This document shows, one piece after another, positions 29,901 to 38,283 of a stretch of 46,551 nt of DNA. How positions within the stretch are numbered: the stretch's first letter is position 1; every line of letters begins with the position of its first letter. Origin of the DNA: Pandoraea sp. ASV26 (GTDB lineage: Bacteria > Pseudomonadota > Gammaproteobacteria > Burkholderiales > Burkholderiaceae); assembly GCF_016428915.1 (NCBI RefSeq), contig NZ_JAELTP010000038.1:1-46551 (forward strand), given 5' to 3'. Position numbers and translations under genes: made by a program. Under the pieces are notes generated by a model. The model was given only the letters and a program-made list of their open reading frames with translations. It had not been told where the DNA came from and did not search any database.

Positions 29901-30564
29901 AAATACACACGCGCGCTTCGTGCGCGGTGAAATCGTCAGCCGTCATGAACTGGATCGGATGCGTGGCGACGACCGGCAGTCCCGCCTTCGCCGCCAGTTG
30001 CACCGCCTGCTGCACGTAGGTCTCCATGCCCGCGTGACCGGTGCGCTGCAACTCGATGTAGAACGCGCCCGGAAACACACTCGCCCAGTGATTCGCGCAT
30101 TGCAGCGCCAGATCGGGATTCCCGGCCGCCAGTGCGGCGCCGATATCGCCCATCTGCGCGCCAGAGAGCGCCAGCAGACCGCCTGCGAGGCCATCGGCCT
30201 GAAGCCACGACGGTTCGATCTCCGCGCGCCCGCGCCACTGATTGCTCAGCCAGGCCTTGGAGAGCAACTGGCACAGGTTCAGATAGCCTTCCTTGTTGCG
30301 CGCGAGGAGCAACAGTCGCGACGGCTTGTCGCGATCGGCCGGATTCGTGATCCAGGCGTCGCAGCCGATGATCGGCTTGACGCCCTTGCCGCGGGCTTCC
30401 TTATAGAAACGGATGGCGCCGAACATGTTCGCGAGATCGGTCAGCGCGAGCGCGCCTTGACCGTCCTTGGCGGCGGCCTTGACGACATCGTCGAGCCGCA
30501 CGATGCCATCGGCGATCGAGTATTCGGAATGGAGACGGAGGTGGACGAAGCGAGGTTCTGACAT
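26995..30564 (-). CDS. dnaE: DNA polymerase III alpha subunit
   Basis: DnaE is the catalytic subunit of the replicative polymerase. The 1189-residue protein has an N-terminal PHP domain (FVHLRLHSEYSIADG), a polymerase core with PDFDIDFCQDGRDRVIQYV holding the catalytic aspartates near residue 400, the fingers region (GMQGMLKDAQPDRFEDIIAL) and an OB-fold near residue 1000. Unusually, a Gly-rich, Asn/Asp-rich linker of about 40 residues lies near residues 1102-1141 before the last C-terminal segment. The ATG at 30564 has no ribosome binding site; a TACAAT ends seven bases before it. The protein is otherwise of normal composition and complete. Confidence 0.98.
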   Translation of the reverse strand: MSEPRFVHLRLHSEYSIADGIVRLDDVVKAAAKDGQGALALTDLANMFGAIRFYKEARGKGVKPIIGCDAWITNPADRDKPSRLLLLARNKEGYLNLCQLLSKAWLSNQWRGRAEIEPSWLQADGLAGGLLALSGAQMGDIGAALAAGNPDLALQCANHWASVFPGAFYIELQRTGHAGMETYVQQAVQLAAKAGLPVVATHPIQFMTADDFTAHEARVCISEGEMLGNARRVRRFTQDQSFRTQDDMIAAFADVPSALANTVEIAKRCNLTLELGKPKLPLFPTPDGMSLDDYLVQLSKEGLETRLTQLFPDEAERDQRRPDYYKRLDFETGTIIKMGFPGYFLIVADFIQWAKNNGVPVGPGRGSGAGSLVAYALGITDLDPLKYNLLFERFLNPERVSMPDFDIDFCQDGRDRVIQYVKEKYGADAVSQIATFGTMAAKAAVRDVGRVLDLGYNFVDGISKLIPFKPGKHVTIEDALKEEPQLAERFQTEDEVRQLIELAQRVEGLTRNVGMHAGGVLIAPGKLTDFCPLYTQGSGEDASGVVSQYDKDDVEAVGLVKFDFLGLTTLTILNWAERYIKRLHPEMADWSLDQVSLTDPAAFNILKKANTVAVFQLESRGMQGMLKDAQPDRFEDIIALVALYRPGPMDLIPSFCARKHGREKTEYPDPRVEPVLQETYGIMVYQEQVMQMAQIIGGYSLGGADLLRRAMGKKKAEEMAEHREIFAKGAAENGLTREKSDEIFDLMEKFAGYGFNKSHAAAYALLAYYTAWLKAHHPAEFMAANMSLAMDDTDKVKILYEDCLSSVNGLRVLPPDVNVSAYRFEPADSKTVRYGLGAIKGSGQSAIEEILRAREGKPFTDLFDFCARIDRRVVNRRTIEALIRAGAFDSIHDNRAQLMASVPLAMEAAEQASAAANQVSLFDLGDESLQAPLELADEPAWSDKRKLQEEKQALGFYLSGHMFDSYADEVRRFVRTRIRDLSEGRDRLVAGVISSLRTMMTQRGKMLIVQLDDGTATLEVTIFNEQFEANKHLFKEDELLIVQGNARPDSFTGGLRFTTESLMDLGRARARFARALKLSFNGNADWTRLRATLQPHCTMYRVAATASAGGGFHGGGGGGGGGGFGRRNGNGNGDGDADKQNGLPVHIVYRRPDAECESRLGDDWKVQPGDELLGELRQWLAPESVQIVY

Positions 30565-30571
30565 GGGCGGT

Positions 30572-30577
30572 ATTGTA
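30572..30577 (-). promoter_or_regulatory. Candidate -10 box of dnaE, spaced for a leaderless mRNA
   Basis: On the minus strand TACAAT (30577-30572) is followed by ACCGCCC and then directly by the dnaE ATG. This spacing would start the transcript at about the A of ATG. The layout closely copies that of recQ. No clear -35 box was identified. Confidence 0.42.
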
Positions 30578-30791
30578 ACGCGCCGCCCCCGGATAGCGGG
30601 CTTCGACGTCGCGAAACGTCCGGCGTCGTCATGCTTTTCGGATAGCGCCGAGCGGGCACTAGGAATTATTCCGCCTCAGACCCGAGGTGCCGTCCGATTT
30701 GGCGGAATCTGGTGTGAAATCAAAGTGCTTCGGGCCCGAATCGGCGATAATGGCGGTTTATTGCTTCACGCTTTTGCGAAACTCCGTTGCC

Positions 30792-31682
30792 ATGTCTATC
30801 GTCAATATCGCTGCGTACAAGTTCGTCACGCTCGACGACATCGCGACCCTGCGTCCGGCCCTGCTCGAACGCTGCCAGGCACTCGGCCTGAAGGGCACCA
30901 TCCTGCTTGCGCCGGAAGGCATCAACCTGTTTCTGGCGGGCTCGCGCGAGGGCATCGACGCATTCCTCGCCGGTTTGCGCGCCGATGCCCGGTTTGCCGA
31001 CCTCACCGTCAAGGAAAGCCTTTCCGAGACCCAGCCGTTCCGCCGGATGCTGGTGCGTCAGAAGAAAGAAATCATCACGATGAAGATGCCGGTCATCAAG
31101 CCGGCAGAAGGCCGTGCCCCCGGTGTCGACCCCGTCACGCTCAAGCGCTGGCTCGACGCCGGCCACGACGACGAAGGCCGCCCGGTCGTGATGCTCGACA
31201 CCCGCAACGACTTCGAAATCGATGTCGGCACGTTCGAGAACGCCGTCGATTATCGTCTGACGAAGTTCTCGGAATTTCCCGACGTCATCGCGACACACCG
31301 TGAAGATTTCGAAGGCAAGACCATCGTGTCGTTCTGCACCGGCGGCATTCGTTGCGAGAAGGCCGCGATCTACATGCGCGACATCGGCCTGGAGCACACC
31401 TATCAGCTCGACGGCGGGATTCTCAAGTACTTCGAAGACGTGGGCGGCGCCCACTATCGGGGCGACTGCTTCGTCTTCGACTACCGCACGGCGCTCACGC
31501 CTGATCTCGCACCGTCAACGACCAAGCAGTGCTTCGCCTGCCGCGCCGTCGTCACCGCCGAGGATCAGCAAAGCCCCGATTACGTCGAGGGCGAGCATTG
31601 CCCGGCATGTGTCGGCAGCCGGCCTGCGGCGGATACGGCACAGGGCGCTGCCATGGCCGCCAACGCTGCCACGTCCGCCTGA
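30792..31682 (+). CDS. trhO: tRNA uridine(34) hydroxylase TrhO (rhodanese family)
   Basis: TrhO (formerly YceA) hydroxylates uridine 34 of certain tRNAs using oxygen, starting the ho5U/cmo5U wobble modification. From the ATG at 30792 the protein has 296 residues and starts [16 protein letters not shown]. An acylphosphatase-like N-terminal domain contains [16 protein letters not shown]. The rhodanese domain begins at [14 protein letters not shown] and has the active-site Cys in [13 protein letters not shown] near residue 180. A C-terminal Cys cluster (CFACR and HCPAC) may bind metal. The frame is open upstream to 30687 but similarity begins at MSIVN. gluQ starts eight bases after its stop. Confidence 0.96.
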   Translation: MSIVNIAAYKFVTLDDIATLRPALLERCQALGLKGTILLAPEGINLFLAGSREGIDAFLAGLRADARFADLTVKESLSETQPFRRMLVRQKKEIITMKMPVIKPAEGRAPGVDPVTLKRWLDAGHDDEGRPVVMLDTRNDFEIDVGTFENAVDYRLTKFSEFPDVIATHREDFEGKTIVSFCTGGIRCEKAAIYMRDIGLEHTYQLDGGILKYFEDVGGAHYRGDCFVFDYRTALTPDLAPSTTKQCFACRAVVTAEDQQSPDYVEGEHCPACVGSRPAADTAQGAAMAANAATSA

Positions 31683-31690
31683 GCGCGCCG

Positions 31691-32674
31691 GTGGCTCACG
31701 CTCCGGCGCGGGACGCCACGCCGCCCGGCGGCCCCACGGCCCCCTCGGCGCCCTTGGCTCCCTCCTCCCGCTCTCCCCGCTACGCCCGGCGGTACCGGGG
31801 CCGTTTCGCGCCCTCCCCGACCGGCCCGCTGCATCGCGGCTCGCTCGTCACGGCGCTGGCCAGTTGGCTCGATGCCCGCGCGCATGACGGCGTCTGGATC
31901 GTGCGCATGGAAGATCTGGACGAACCGCGATGCGTGCCGGGAGCGGCCGAAGACATTCTCGCCACTCTGACGCGTCTGGGCATGCACTCGGACGAACCCA
32001 TCGTCTGGCAAAGCCGGCGGCACGCGCTGTACGAACAGGCGCTCGCCTCGCTCACGGCGCGCGGGCTGGTCTATCCCTGCGGCTGCACGCGCCGCGAAAT
32101 CGCTGATTCGCTCACGCGTGTGCATGCACGGCACAGCACGCTCGCGTATCCGGGCACGTGCCGCGACGGCCTGCACGGCAAGACGGCACGCGCGTGGCGT
32201 CTGCGGGTACCGGATGGCGATGCGGCGCGCATGCACTTCGAAGATCGCTGGATGGGAACGCAAACGCAGGATCTGGCCACGGAGGTCGGCGACTTCGTGC
32301 TCAAGCGCGCCGACGGCCAGTGGGCGTATCAGTTGGCCGTGGTCGTCGACGATCAGGCGCAGGGCATCACCGATGTCGTGCGTGGCGAGGACTTACTCGA
32401 CTCGACGGCGCGCCAGATCCATCTGCAAGCGTGCCTCGATGCCCCGACGCCGCACTATCTGCACGTACCGCTGGTCTTGGCAGACGACGGCGAGAAGCTG
32501 AGCAAACAGAATGGCGCAGCACCGCTCGCGCTCGACACGACCGAGGCCGTCCTGGCCGCACTCAAGAACGCCGCGAGCCATCTCGGATTGCCCGCATCGC
32601 TGGCCCACCTCTCTCACTGCGAAGACTTCTACGCCGCAGCGACGCAAGCCTGGCGGGAACAGCACGCGAGATAA
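31691..32674 (+). CDS. gluQ: Glutamyl-Q tRNA(Asp) synthetase
   Basis: GluQRS attaches glutamate to the queuosine base at position 34 of tRNA(Asp). It is a shortened glutamyl-tRNA synthetase without the anticodon-binding domain, and the present size fits. Class I motifs are [20 protein letters not shown] (HIGH-like) and KLSKQNGA (KMSKS-like). Zinc ligands appear in CGCTRREI and a later YPGTC. No ATG suits; a GTG at 31691, eight bases after the trhO stop, gives 327 residues with a Pro/Ala-rich leader of about 35 residues before the conserved core. That start is inferred. A terminator follows at 32708. Confidence 0.92.
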   Translation: MAHAPARDATPPGGPTAPSAPLAPSSRSPRYARRYRGRFAPSPTGPLHRGSLVTALASWLDARAHDGVWIVRMEDLDEPRCVPGAAEDILATLTRLGMHSDEPIVWQSRRHALYEQALASLTARGLVYPCGCTRREIADSLTRVHARHSTLAYPGTCRDGLHGKTARAWRLRVPDGDAARMHFEDRWMGTQTQDLATEVGDFVLKRADGQWAYQLAVVVDDQAQGITDVVRGEDLLDSTARQIHLQACLDAPTPHYLHVPLVLADDGEKLSKQNGAAPLALDTTEAVLAALKNAASHLGLPASLAHLSHCEDFYAAATQAWREQHAR

Positions 32675-32707
32675 AGCCCGGGCCTTCGCTATCGAGCGCG
32701 CAATGAA

Positions 32708-32735
32708 AAAAGCCAGCGTAACCACGCTGGCTTTT
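32708..32735. terminator. Bidirectional terminator between gluQ and rhlE
   Basis: AAAAGCCAGCGT (32708-32719) and ACGCTGGCTTTT (32724-32735) form a perfect 12-base-pair stem with an AACC loop. The A/T ends supply a T tract on both strands, fitting the convergent gluQ and rhlE. Confidence 0.88.
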
Positions 32736-32775
32736 CACTTTCAGCGCGCCACAACGCAGGCACGCGATCGCTATC

Positions 32776-34290
32776 TCAGGTGCTCGCCTTGCGGGGGAAA
32801 CCTGCAAGCAGCGCCGCCACCTGACGCTTGGGCGCCTTTTCCGGCAGTGCGCCAAACGCGGTCGGCGCAACCGATTCGAGCGACGACGAGCGGGTGTCGC
32901 GATGCGACTCGACCGTCGACGGCGACGGTTCGTACGGCTTGTAGAAGAATTCGTCTTCCGGACGCACGCGACGCGGCGCAGAACCGCCACCGCTGCGACC
33001 GGCACGCAGGCCATCGTGACGGCCATGGCGCTCGGTGCGCTCGCCCCGGTCCGTGCGGTCAGTGCGATCGGCACGCTCACCGCGATCGTAGCGCTCACCG
33101 TTACGGTCGTCGCGCGAACGGCTGCGACGCTCCATCACCAGTTCGCCACGCTTGAGTTCGCGCTTGATCAGCTTCTCGATTTCCACGAGGTGCTTGCGCT
33201 CGTCCGGCGCGCACAGCGAGATGGCCTCGCCCGACGCTCCCGCACGGCCCGTGCGACCGATACGGTGCACGTAGTCTTCCGGGTTGTACGGCAGATCGTA
33301 GTTGATCACGCCCGGCAGATCGGTGATGTCCAGACCGCGTGCAGCGACGTCGGTCGCCACCAGCGCACGGATGCCACCTTGCTTGAATGCTTCGAGCGCT
33401 TGCATACGCTCGTTTTGCGACTTGTCGCCATGAATGGCCGCCGTCACGATACCTTCGCGCTCCAACTGGCGTGCCAGACGGCTTGCACCGACCTTGCTGT
33501 TGACGAACACGATGACCTGCTTGAGGTCGCGCTCGTTCAAAATCTGCACGACGGCAGCGCGCTTGTCGTCTTCCTCCACTTCGTAGACGACCTGCTCGAC
33601 CTTATCGGCCGTCGCATTGCGACGCGCCACTTCGATCGTGACCGGATTCGAGAGATAGCTCGAAGCGAGCTTCTTGATGTCGTTCGAGAACGTGGCCGAG
33701 AACAGCAACGTCTGGCGCTGCTTCGGGAGCAGATTCAGAATGCGTTGCAGATCCGGCAGAAAGCCCATGTCGAGCATGCGGTCGGCTTCGTCGAGCACGA
33801 GCATCCGGACCTGGCTCAGGTTCACCGTCTTCTGTTCAACGTGATCGAGCAGACGGCCCGGCGTGGCGATCAGAATTTCGACGCCGCGTCGCAGCATGTC
33901 CTTCTGCGGGTTCATGTCGACGCCACCGAACACCACCGTGTTACGCAGCGGCGTGTGCGTTGCGTAGGCGCGCACATTGTCGGCGACCTGATCGGCGAGT
34001 TCGCGCGTCGGCGTGAGGATCAGCGCACGCACCGGGTGACGCGCGGGCGATGCACTCGTGTTGGCCTCGGGCAGCAGGCGCTGAATGATCGGCAGCGAGA
34101 AGCTGGCCGTCTTGCCCGTTCCCGTTTGCGCGGCACCCATGACGTCGCGCCCGGACAGCACGACCGGAATCGCCTGTGCCTGAATCGGCGTCGGTTGGGT
34201 GTAGCCCTGCTCGGCGATGGCCCGCAAGATGTCCGCATGTAGCCCGAAGCTATCGAAGCCGGGGGTCGGAATAGCATTTACATCAGCCAT
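32776..34290 (-). CDS. rhlE: DEAD-box RNA helicase, RhlE type
   Basis: The 504-residue protein is an ATP-dependent RNA helicase, probably acting in ribosome assembly or RNA turnover. The Q motif ([23 protein letters not shown]) is followed by [51 protein letters not shown], and [10 protein letters not shown]. From about residue 390 the tail is rich in Arg, Asp and Gly ([18 protein letters not shown]), a disordered RNA-binding extension common in RhlE proteins. Helicase core and length fit RhlE better than DeaD, which carries a separate RNA-binding domain. It is convergent with gluQ. Confidence 0.95.
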   Translation of the reverse strand: MADVNAIPTPGFDSFGLHADILRAIAEQGYTQPTPIQAQAIPVVLSGRDVMGAAQTGTGKTASFSLPIIQRLLPEANTSASPARHPVRALILTPTRELADQVADNVRAYATHTPLRNTVVFGGVDMNPQKDMLRRGVEILIATPGRLLDHVEQKTVNLSQVRMLVLDEADRMLDMGFLPDLQRILNLLPKQRQTLLFSATFSNDIKKLASSYLSNPVTIEVARRNATADKVEQVVYEVEEDDKRAAVVQILNERDLKQVIVFVNSKVGASRLARQLEREGIVTAAIHGDKSQNERMQALEAFKQGGIRALVATDVAARGLDITDLPGVINYDLPYNPEDYVHRIGRTGRAGASGEAISLCAPDERKHLVEIEKLIKRELKRGELVMERRSRSRDDRNGERYDRGERADRTDRTDRGERTERHGRHDGLRAGRSGGGSAPRRVRPEDEFFYKPYEPSPSTVESHRDTRSSSLESVAPTAFGALPEKAPKRQVAALLAGFPRKAST

Positions 34291-34559
34291 GATGAAGGGA
34301 CATCTCTTTTAAAAAACGGGGGCCGCCACGCGGAAGGATTCCGCATCAAAGCTCACTCGCGAAGATTCAAGGGGCGCTGCGCGCCATGCTCGGGGCTGGC
34401 GCGAGAGGGGTCTGTCGAGGGACAGATGCGTCGGGCGCCGCCGGACCAGGGTGGTCGTCAAGAAGCGAAACAGACGCAATTCTAGCACTTGCGCACGACC
34501 AACGTGTGACAGCGGCCCTTTCCGGGCCGCGGGGCCGCGTTTTTGACGGGCATTCGCCG

Positions 34560-35663
34560 TCAGTGGCCCGCCCCCGCCTTGGCGCCGCCGTCGGCCTTGC
34601 CGTCGTGGCCCACCGGCTTGGTAGCCCCGTTGGTAGCCCCGCTAGTCGACCCATTGCTCGCCCCGGCCTTCACGGCCTTGCCCGCCTGGGCGGCGCGCGC
34701 GCGGTTGGCGTAGCGTTGCGCGAGAACGGCACACACCATCAATTGCATCTGATGGAACAGCATGAGCGGCAACACGATGGCGCCCAGCGGTCCGGTGGCG
34801 AACAGCACCTTGGCCATCGGAATGCCGCTCGCAAGGCTCTTCTTCGAGCCGCAGAAGACGATGGTGATCTCGTCTTCGCGCGAAAAACCGAGCCAGCGGG
34901 CGGAATACGTGGTCACCGCCAGCATGATGGCCAGAATCACCGCACAGCAGCCCAGCAAGCCGAGCAGCGCCAGCAGCGGAATCTGATGCCACAAGCCGGT
35001 ATTCACCGCCTCGCTGAAGGCCGTGTAGACAACCAGCAGGATCGAGCCCTGATCGACGACTTTGAGCAGCGTGCGATTACGCTCGACCCATTTGCCGATC
35101 GCCTTGCGCGAGAGTTGGCCCGCGATGAACGGCACGAGCAACTGCAACATGATGTTGCCGATCGAGTCGAACGGCGACGCGCCGGTATTGCCGTCGTGGT
35201 GGATGACGATCAGGCCGACGAGCACCGGCGTGATGAAGATGCCGAACAGGCTCGACGCCGACGCGCTGCACACCGCCGCCGGCACGTTGCCCCGCGCAAT
35301 CGAGGTGAACGCAATGGCGGACTGCACCGTCGCCGGCAGCGTGCACAGGAAGAGGATGCCGAGATACAGCTCAGGCGTGACCATCCAGGAGAGCACCGGC
35401 TTGAGCGCCACACCGACGATCGGGAAGATCACGAACGTGCTGGCGAACACCAACAGGTGCAGACGCCAATGCGTCGCACCGGCGAGCACCGCCTCACGCG
35501 AGAGCTTTGCGCCGTGCAGGAAGAACAATGCGGCAATTGCCACGTTGGTGAGCAGGTTGAAGGCGACTTCGCCTTCGCCGTGCGCTGGCAGGAAGCTGGC
35601 GAGCGCAACGGTCGCCACAAGCATCAACGTGAAATTGTCGGGAAGGAAACGCGGTCTGGCCAT
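34560..35663 (-). CDS. Bile acid:sodium symporter-like membrane protein (SBF-like, YfeH type)
   Basis: The protein has about nine to ten hydrophobic segments over the first 320 residues and family-like motifs: LPDNFTLMLVATVALASFLPA, CTLPATVQSAIAFTSIARGN and FCGSKKSLASGIPMAKVLF. These match the SBF-like group related to bile acid/sodium symporters and YfeH; the substrate is unknown. The ATG at 35663 gives 367 residues; another in-frame ATG at 35693 is possible. The C-terminal 45 residues are Ala/Gly/Lys-rich and probably disordered. It is divergent from a LysR regulator 211 bases away, which may control it. Confidence 0.87.
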   Translation of the reverse strand: MARPRFLPDNFTLMLVATVALASFLPAHGEGEVAFNLLTNVAIAALFFLHGAKLSREAVLAGATHWRLHLLVFASTFVIFPIVGVALKPVLSWMVTPELYLGILFLCTLPATVQSAIAFTSIARGNVPAAVCSASASSLFGIFITPVLVGLIVIHHDGNTGASPFDSIGNIMLQLLVPFIAGQLSRKAIGKWVERNRTLLKVVDQGSILLVVYTAFSEAVNTGLWHQIPLLALLGLLGCCAVILAIMLAVTTYSARWLGFSREDEITIVFCGSKKSLASGIPMAKVLFATGPLGAIVLPLMLFHQMQLMVCAVLAQRYANRARAAQAGKAVKAGASNGSTSGATNGATKPVGHDGKADGGAKAGAGH

Positions 35664-35830
35664 CGTCAATCTCAAATGCGTCAAAAAAGACAAAGCCCGC
35701 TCGCCAGAACACGGGACGCGACGGCATGTCGGCCGCCAGCGGGGTCGTCAATCGATCAGCAGGCGATCGAAAGTGACCGGAAGTGTGCGCTCGCGATACG
35801 GGTTTTCACGTATTAGAACGCAAGGGCAGT

Positions 35831-35880
35831 TAAAATACAAATTCATTTAAAAAATTCATTCATACCAAATACGCATGAAT
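35831..35880 (+). promoter_or_regulatory. AT-rich divergent regulatory segment between symporter and LysR genes
   Basis: A run of A/T-rich sequence (TAAAATACAAATTCATTTAA onward) stands out from the GC-rich surroundings. It has ATTCAT repeated twice and an ATGAAT at 35875, forming possible dyad arms for LysR-type binding. The site boundaries are not certain. Confidence 0.35.
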
Positions 35881-36816
35881 ATCTCGCTGCGCCAGCTCAA
35901 GGTGTTCCTCGCAGTGGCTGAACACGGCAGCTTCAGCCGTGCCGGCGAGGATATCGGCCTGACCCAGCCCGCCGTGAGCCGCTGTATCCGCGAGTTGGAA
36001 CAAGAACTCGGGCTCAAGCTGGTGGATCGCACCACACGGGAGGTCACGCTGACCGAAGTGGGCGCTAGCCTCTCGGCAACGCTTGCCCGGGTGCTCGACG
36101 AGCTGGAGAGCGCTCTGCGCGACACGCACGGTTTGGCCGAAGAGCGCCGCGGCCGGGTGCGCGTGGCCAGCGCCCCCACGATCTCCGCCAATCTGATGCC
36201 CGAATGCATCTCGGCCTGTGCGGCCCGCTATCCGGACATCACGCTCATGCTGCGCGACCAGGTGCAAACGCTCGCGACCGACAGCGTGCGCCACGGCGAG
36301 GTCGATTTCGGGGTCATCGTAGCCTCGGAAGGCACGGACGATCTGGTCGGCGAACCCATCATGGTGGAGCCGTTCCTCGTGGTGTGCGACCGCTCACATC
36401 GCTTCGCGAAGCAAACGCAGGTGACGTGGAAGGACCTCAACGGCGAGAAGCTGGTGTTGCTCGACTATGCGTCGGGTAGCCGGCCGCTGATCGACCGCGC
36501 GCTGGCCGAGCATGGCGCCTATTGCCAGGTCGCCCAGGAAGTCGGGCACGCCATCACGGTCTTCCGGATGGTCGAAGCGGGCATCGGCATCAGCATCATG
36601 CCGGCGCTGGCCCTTCCCGCCATGCCGGGTCTGCCGGAGAACGGCGGACGTCTCGTCGCCCTGCCGCTCGTGCCGCAACTCGAGCGCACCATCACGCTCG
36701 TGCGCCGCAAGAACCGCACGCTCTCCCCCGCCGCACAATCGGTCTGGGAGTTGATCCAACAAATCACGGCCAATGCACCGCATGCGCTTGGCACCCAGCC
36801 CGCCCGCCAACCCTGA
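35875..36816 (+). CDS. LysR-family transcriptional regulator
   Basis: The 313-residue protein has an N-terminal winged helix-turn-helix: MNISLRQLKVFLAVAEHGSFSRA, then IGLTQPAVSRCIRELEQELG. The remaining 220 residues form the two-lobed effector-binding domain, with RVRVASAPTISANLMPE and EAGIGISIMPALALP. Such regulators usually bind near their own divergent promoter and activate the neighbouring gene on sensing a small molecule. The neighbour here is the SBF-like symporter. The intergenic region is unusually AT-rich next to the ATG (35830-35874), with ATTCAT words repeated and a matching ATGAAT at the gene start. The inducer is unknown. Confidence 0.95.
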   Translation: MNISLRQLKVFLAVAEHGSFSRAGEDIGLTQPAVSRCIRELEQELGLKLVDRTTREVTLTEVGASLSATLARVLDELESALRDTHGLAEERRGRVRVASAPTISANLMPECISACAARYPDITLMLRDQVQTLATDSVRHGEVDFGVIVASEGTDDLVGEPIMVEPFLVVCDRSHRFAKQTQVTWKDLNGEKLVLLDYASGSRPLIDRALAEHGAYCQVAQEVGHAITVFRMVEAGIGISIMPALALPAMPGLPENGGRLVALPLVPQLERTITLVRRKNRTLSPAAQSVWELIQQITANAPHALGTQPARQP

Positions 36817-36925
36817 CACGGTGGGAGATACGCCTCGATATCGAAATTTCCGGGGACGTTGCGCGACATTCAGCGCAATAAGGCCATTCATCTTTTTTGA
36901 CACCATCACAAAGTGAGTGAGTGCC

Positions 36926-36934
36926 TGCTACAAT
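36926..36934 (+). promoter_or_regulatory. Candidate extended -10 promoter before the small membrane protein
   Basis: TGCTACAAT has the extended -10 form (TGN then TACAAT). It lies about 115 bases before the ATG at 37049. No good -35 is present at normal spacing, which extended -10 promoters can tolerate. Confidence 0.35.
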
Positions 36935-37048
36935 CCGGATACGTCGACTCGCCCTAAATGCGTGACTGTGCCGATTGGCATCCGCCCCGCCATCGTGCCT
37001 CGACGATATGCCCGCGCCCTGCGGGCATTGTGTTTCCGGTACGGCGTC

Positions 37049-37342
37049 ATGGACTTGTTCATCAAATACTTCAGCCCGCTGTGGCTCTTCCACGCGGCGG
37101 CCGATCTGTCTTTCTGGCAGCGGCATCAACTCGACGCACGCATGCAGGTCGTGAGCCGCTTCATGTGGCGCTATGTCATGCGCTGGAGTGTGGTGAGCGC
37201 CGTGTTGCTCGTTCCCGCCGCCGTCATGGCACACGGCTTTGCCGCCATCGGACTCGCGTTGGTCGGCGGCGTGTCGGCGAGCGTCACCGTACTGATGGCC
37301 GCACTCGCGCTGGGCTGCCTCATCGGCTCGCGCCTGCGCTAA
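37049..37342 (+). CDS. Small membrane protein of unknown function
   Basis: I do not recognise this 97-residue protein. It starts [20 protein letters not shown] and has two clear hydrophobic segments, near residues 45-65 ([16 protein letters not shown]) and 70-92 ([20 protein letters not shown]), with a basic end SRLR. The central [18 protein letters not shown] is amphipathic. The frame is open to 36917, but the ATG at 37049 is preferred because the upstream residues are Arg/Pro-rich and not membrane-like. It stands between the LysR gene and wrbA without an evident partner. It is probably real given the coherent membrane topology. Confidence 0.6.
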   Translation: MDLFIKYFSPLWLFHAAADLSFWQRHQLDARMQVVSRFMWRYVMRWSVVSAVLLVPAAVMAHGFAAIGLALVGGVSASVTVLMAALALGCLIGSRLR

Positions 37343-37556
37343 GTCACCGAACGCACGTAGCCCATCAGGTTCCGGCCCTCTCCAGGGAAACGCCGGGGTC
37401 GTTCCGCACGCCTTAATGCGGCAGATCGTCTCGTCATGCGCCCAGCGACCGAGCCCGGCGAAGTTTCTTCACGAGCGTCGACTATCATGGAACGGCTCGC
37501 CTCGCGTGGTGATCCGCCCGCGGCGCCGGCATCTCTCGACCCCTAAGGAGATTCCC

Positions 37557-38189
37557 ATGGCCAACGCCAAGATCCTGGTGGTGTTCTATAGCATGTACGG
37601 GCACATCTACAAGATGGCCGAAGCGGTCGCCGAAGGCGCACGCAGCGTTGCCGGCACCGATGTCACCGTGATGCAAGTCCCTGAACTGGTGCCCGACGAA
37701 GTGCTCGAGAAGAGCGGCGCCAAGGCCGCACGCGCTGCGTTCGCGAACGTGCCTGTCGCTCAAGTCGATCAACTTGCCGACTACGACGCCATTATCTTCG
37801 GTACGCCGACCCGCTTCGGCAACATGACCGCGCAGATGCGCAACTTCCTCGACCAGACCGGCGGCCTGTGGGCCAAGGGGTTGCTCGTGGGCAAAGTCGG
37901 CAGCGTATTCGCCAGCACCGCCACGCAGCATGGCGGTCAGGAAACGACGATCACGAGCTTTCACACCACGCTGCTTCACCACGGCATGGTCATCGTTGGC
38001 GTGCCGTACACCGAGCCGGGGCTCACCAACATGGGCGAGATTACCGGCGGTACCCCGTACGGCGCGACCACGCTCGCGGCCGGCGACGGTTCACGTCAAC
38101 CCAGCCAGAACGAGTTGAAGATCGCGAAGACACAAGGCCGTCACGTGGCGGAAATCGCCGCCGCACTCAAACACGGACGCTCGTTGTAG
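37557..38189 (+). CDS. wrbA: NAD(P)H:quinone oxidoreductase, WrbA type
   Basis: WrbA is a flavodoxin-like FMN enzyme that reduces quinones by two electrons, avoiding semiquinone radicals. The 210-residue protein starts [24 protein letters not shown], with the FMN-phosphate loop [37 protein letters not shown] and [22 protein letters not shown] are family hallmarks. AAGGAG (37544-37549) is a strong ribosome binding site eight bases before the chosen ATG, so the longer open frame from 37416 is rejected. It is convergent with the beta-lactamase gene. Confidence 0.96.
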   Translation: MANAKILVVFYSMYGHIYKMAEAVAEGARSVAGTDVTVMQVPELVPDEVLEKSGAKAARAAFANVPVAQVDQLADYDAIIFGTPTRFGNMTAQMRNFLDQTGGLWAKGLLVGKVGSVFASTATQHGGQETTITSFHTTLLHHGMVIVGVPYTEPGLTNMGEITGGTPYGATTLAAGDGSRQPSQNELKIAKTQGRHVAEIAAALKHGRSL

Positions 38190-38283
38190 GTCGCACCTCA
38201 TCGCGCGGCGGCGGCGACGTTTGGCGCACGCGCCGCGCGATTCCTGTTCAGGCGGTGTTCAGGCCGCCCCTGAATGGCTGATG

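Noticed and set aside
28234-30561. A 775-residue open frame antisense to dnaE
   Set aside because: It lies wholly within dnaE on the other strand, is Arg/His/Val-rich and shows no family features. Long antisense frames are expected in GC-rich genes.
34512-34544. Hairpin GCGGCCC/GGGCCGC followed by T residues, terminator-like on the plus strand
   Set aside because: No plus-strand gene ends nearby; both flanking genes are on the minus strand, where no T tract follows the stem.
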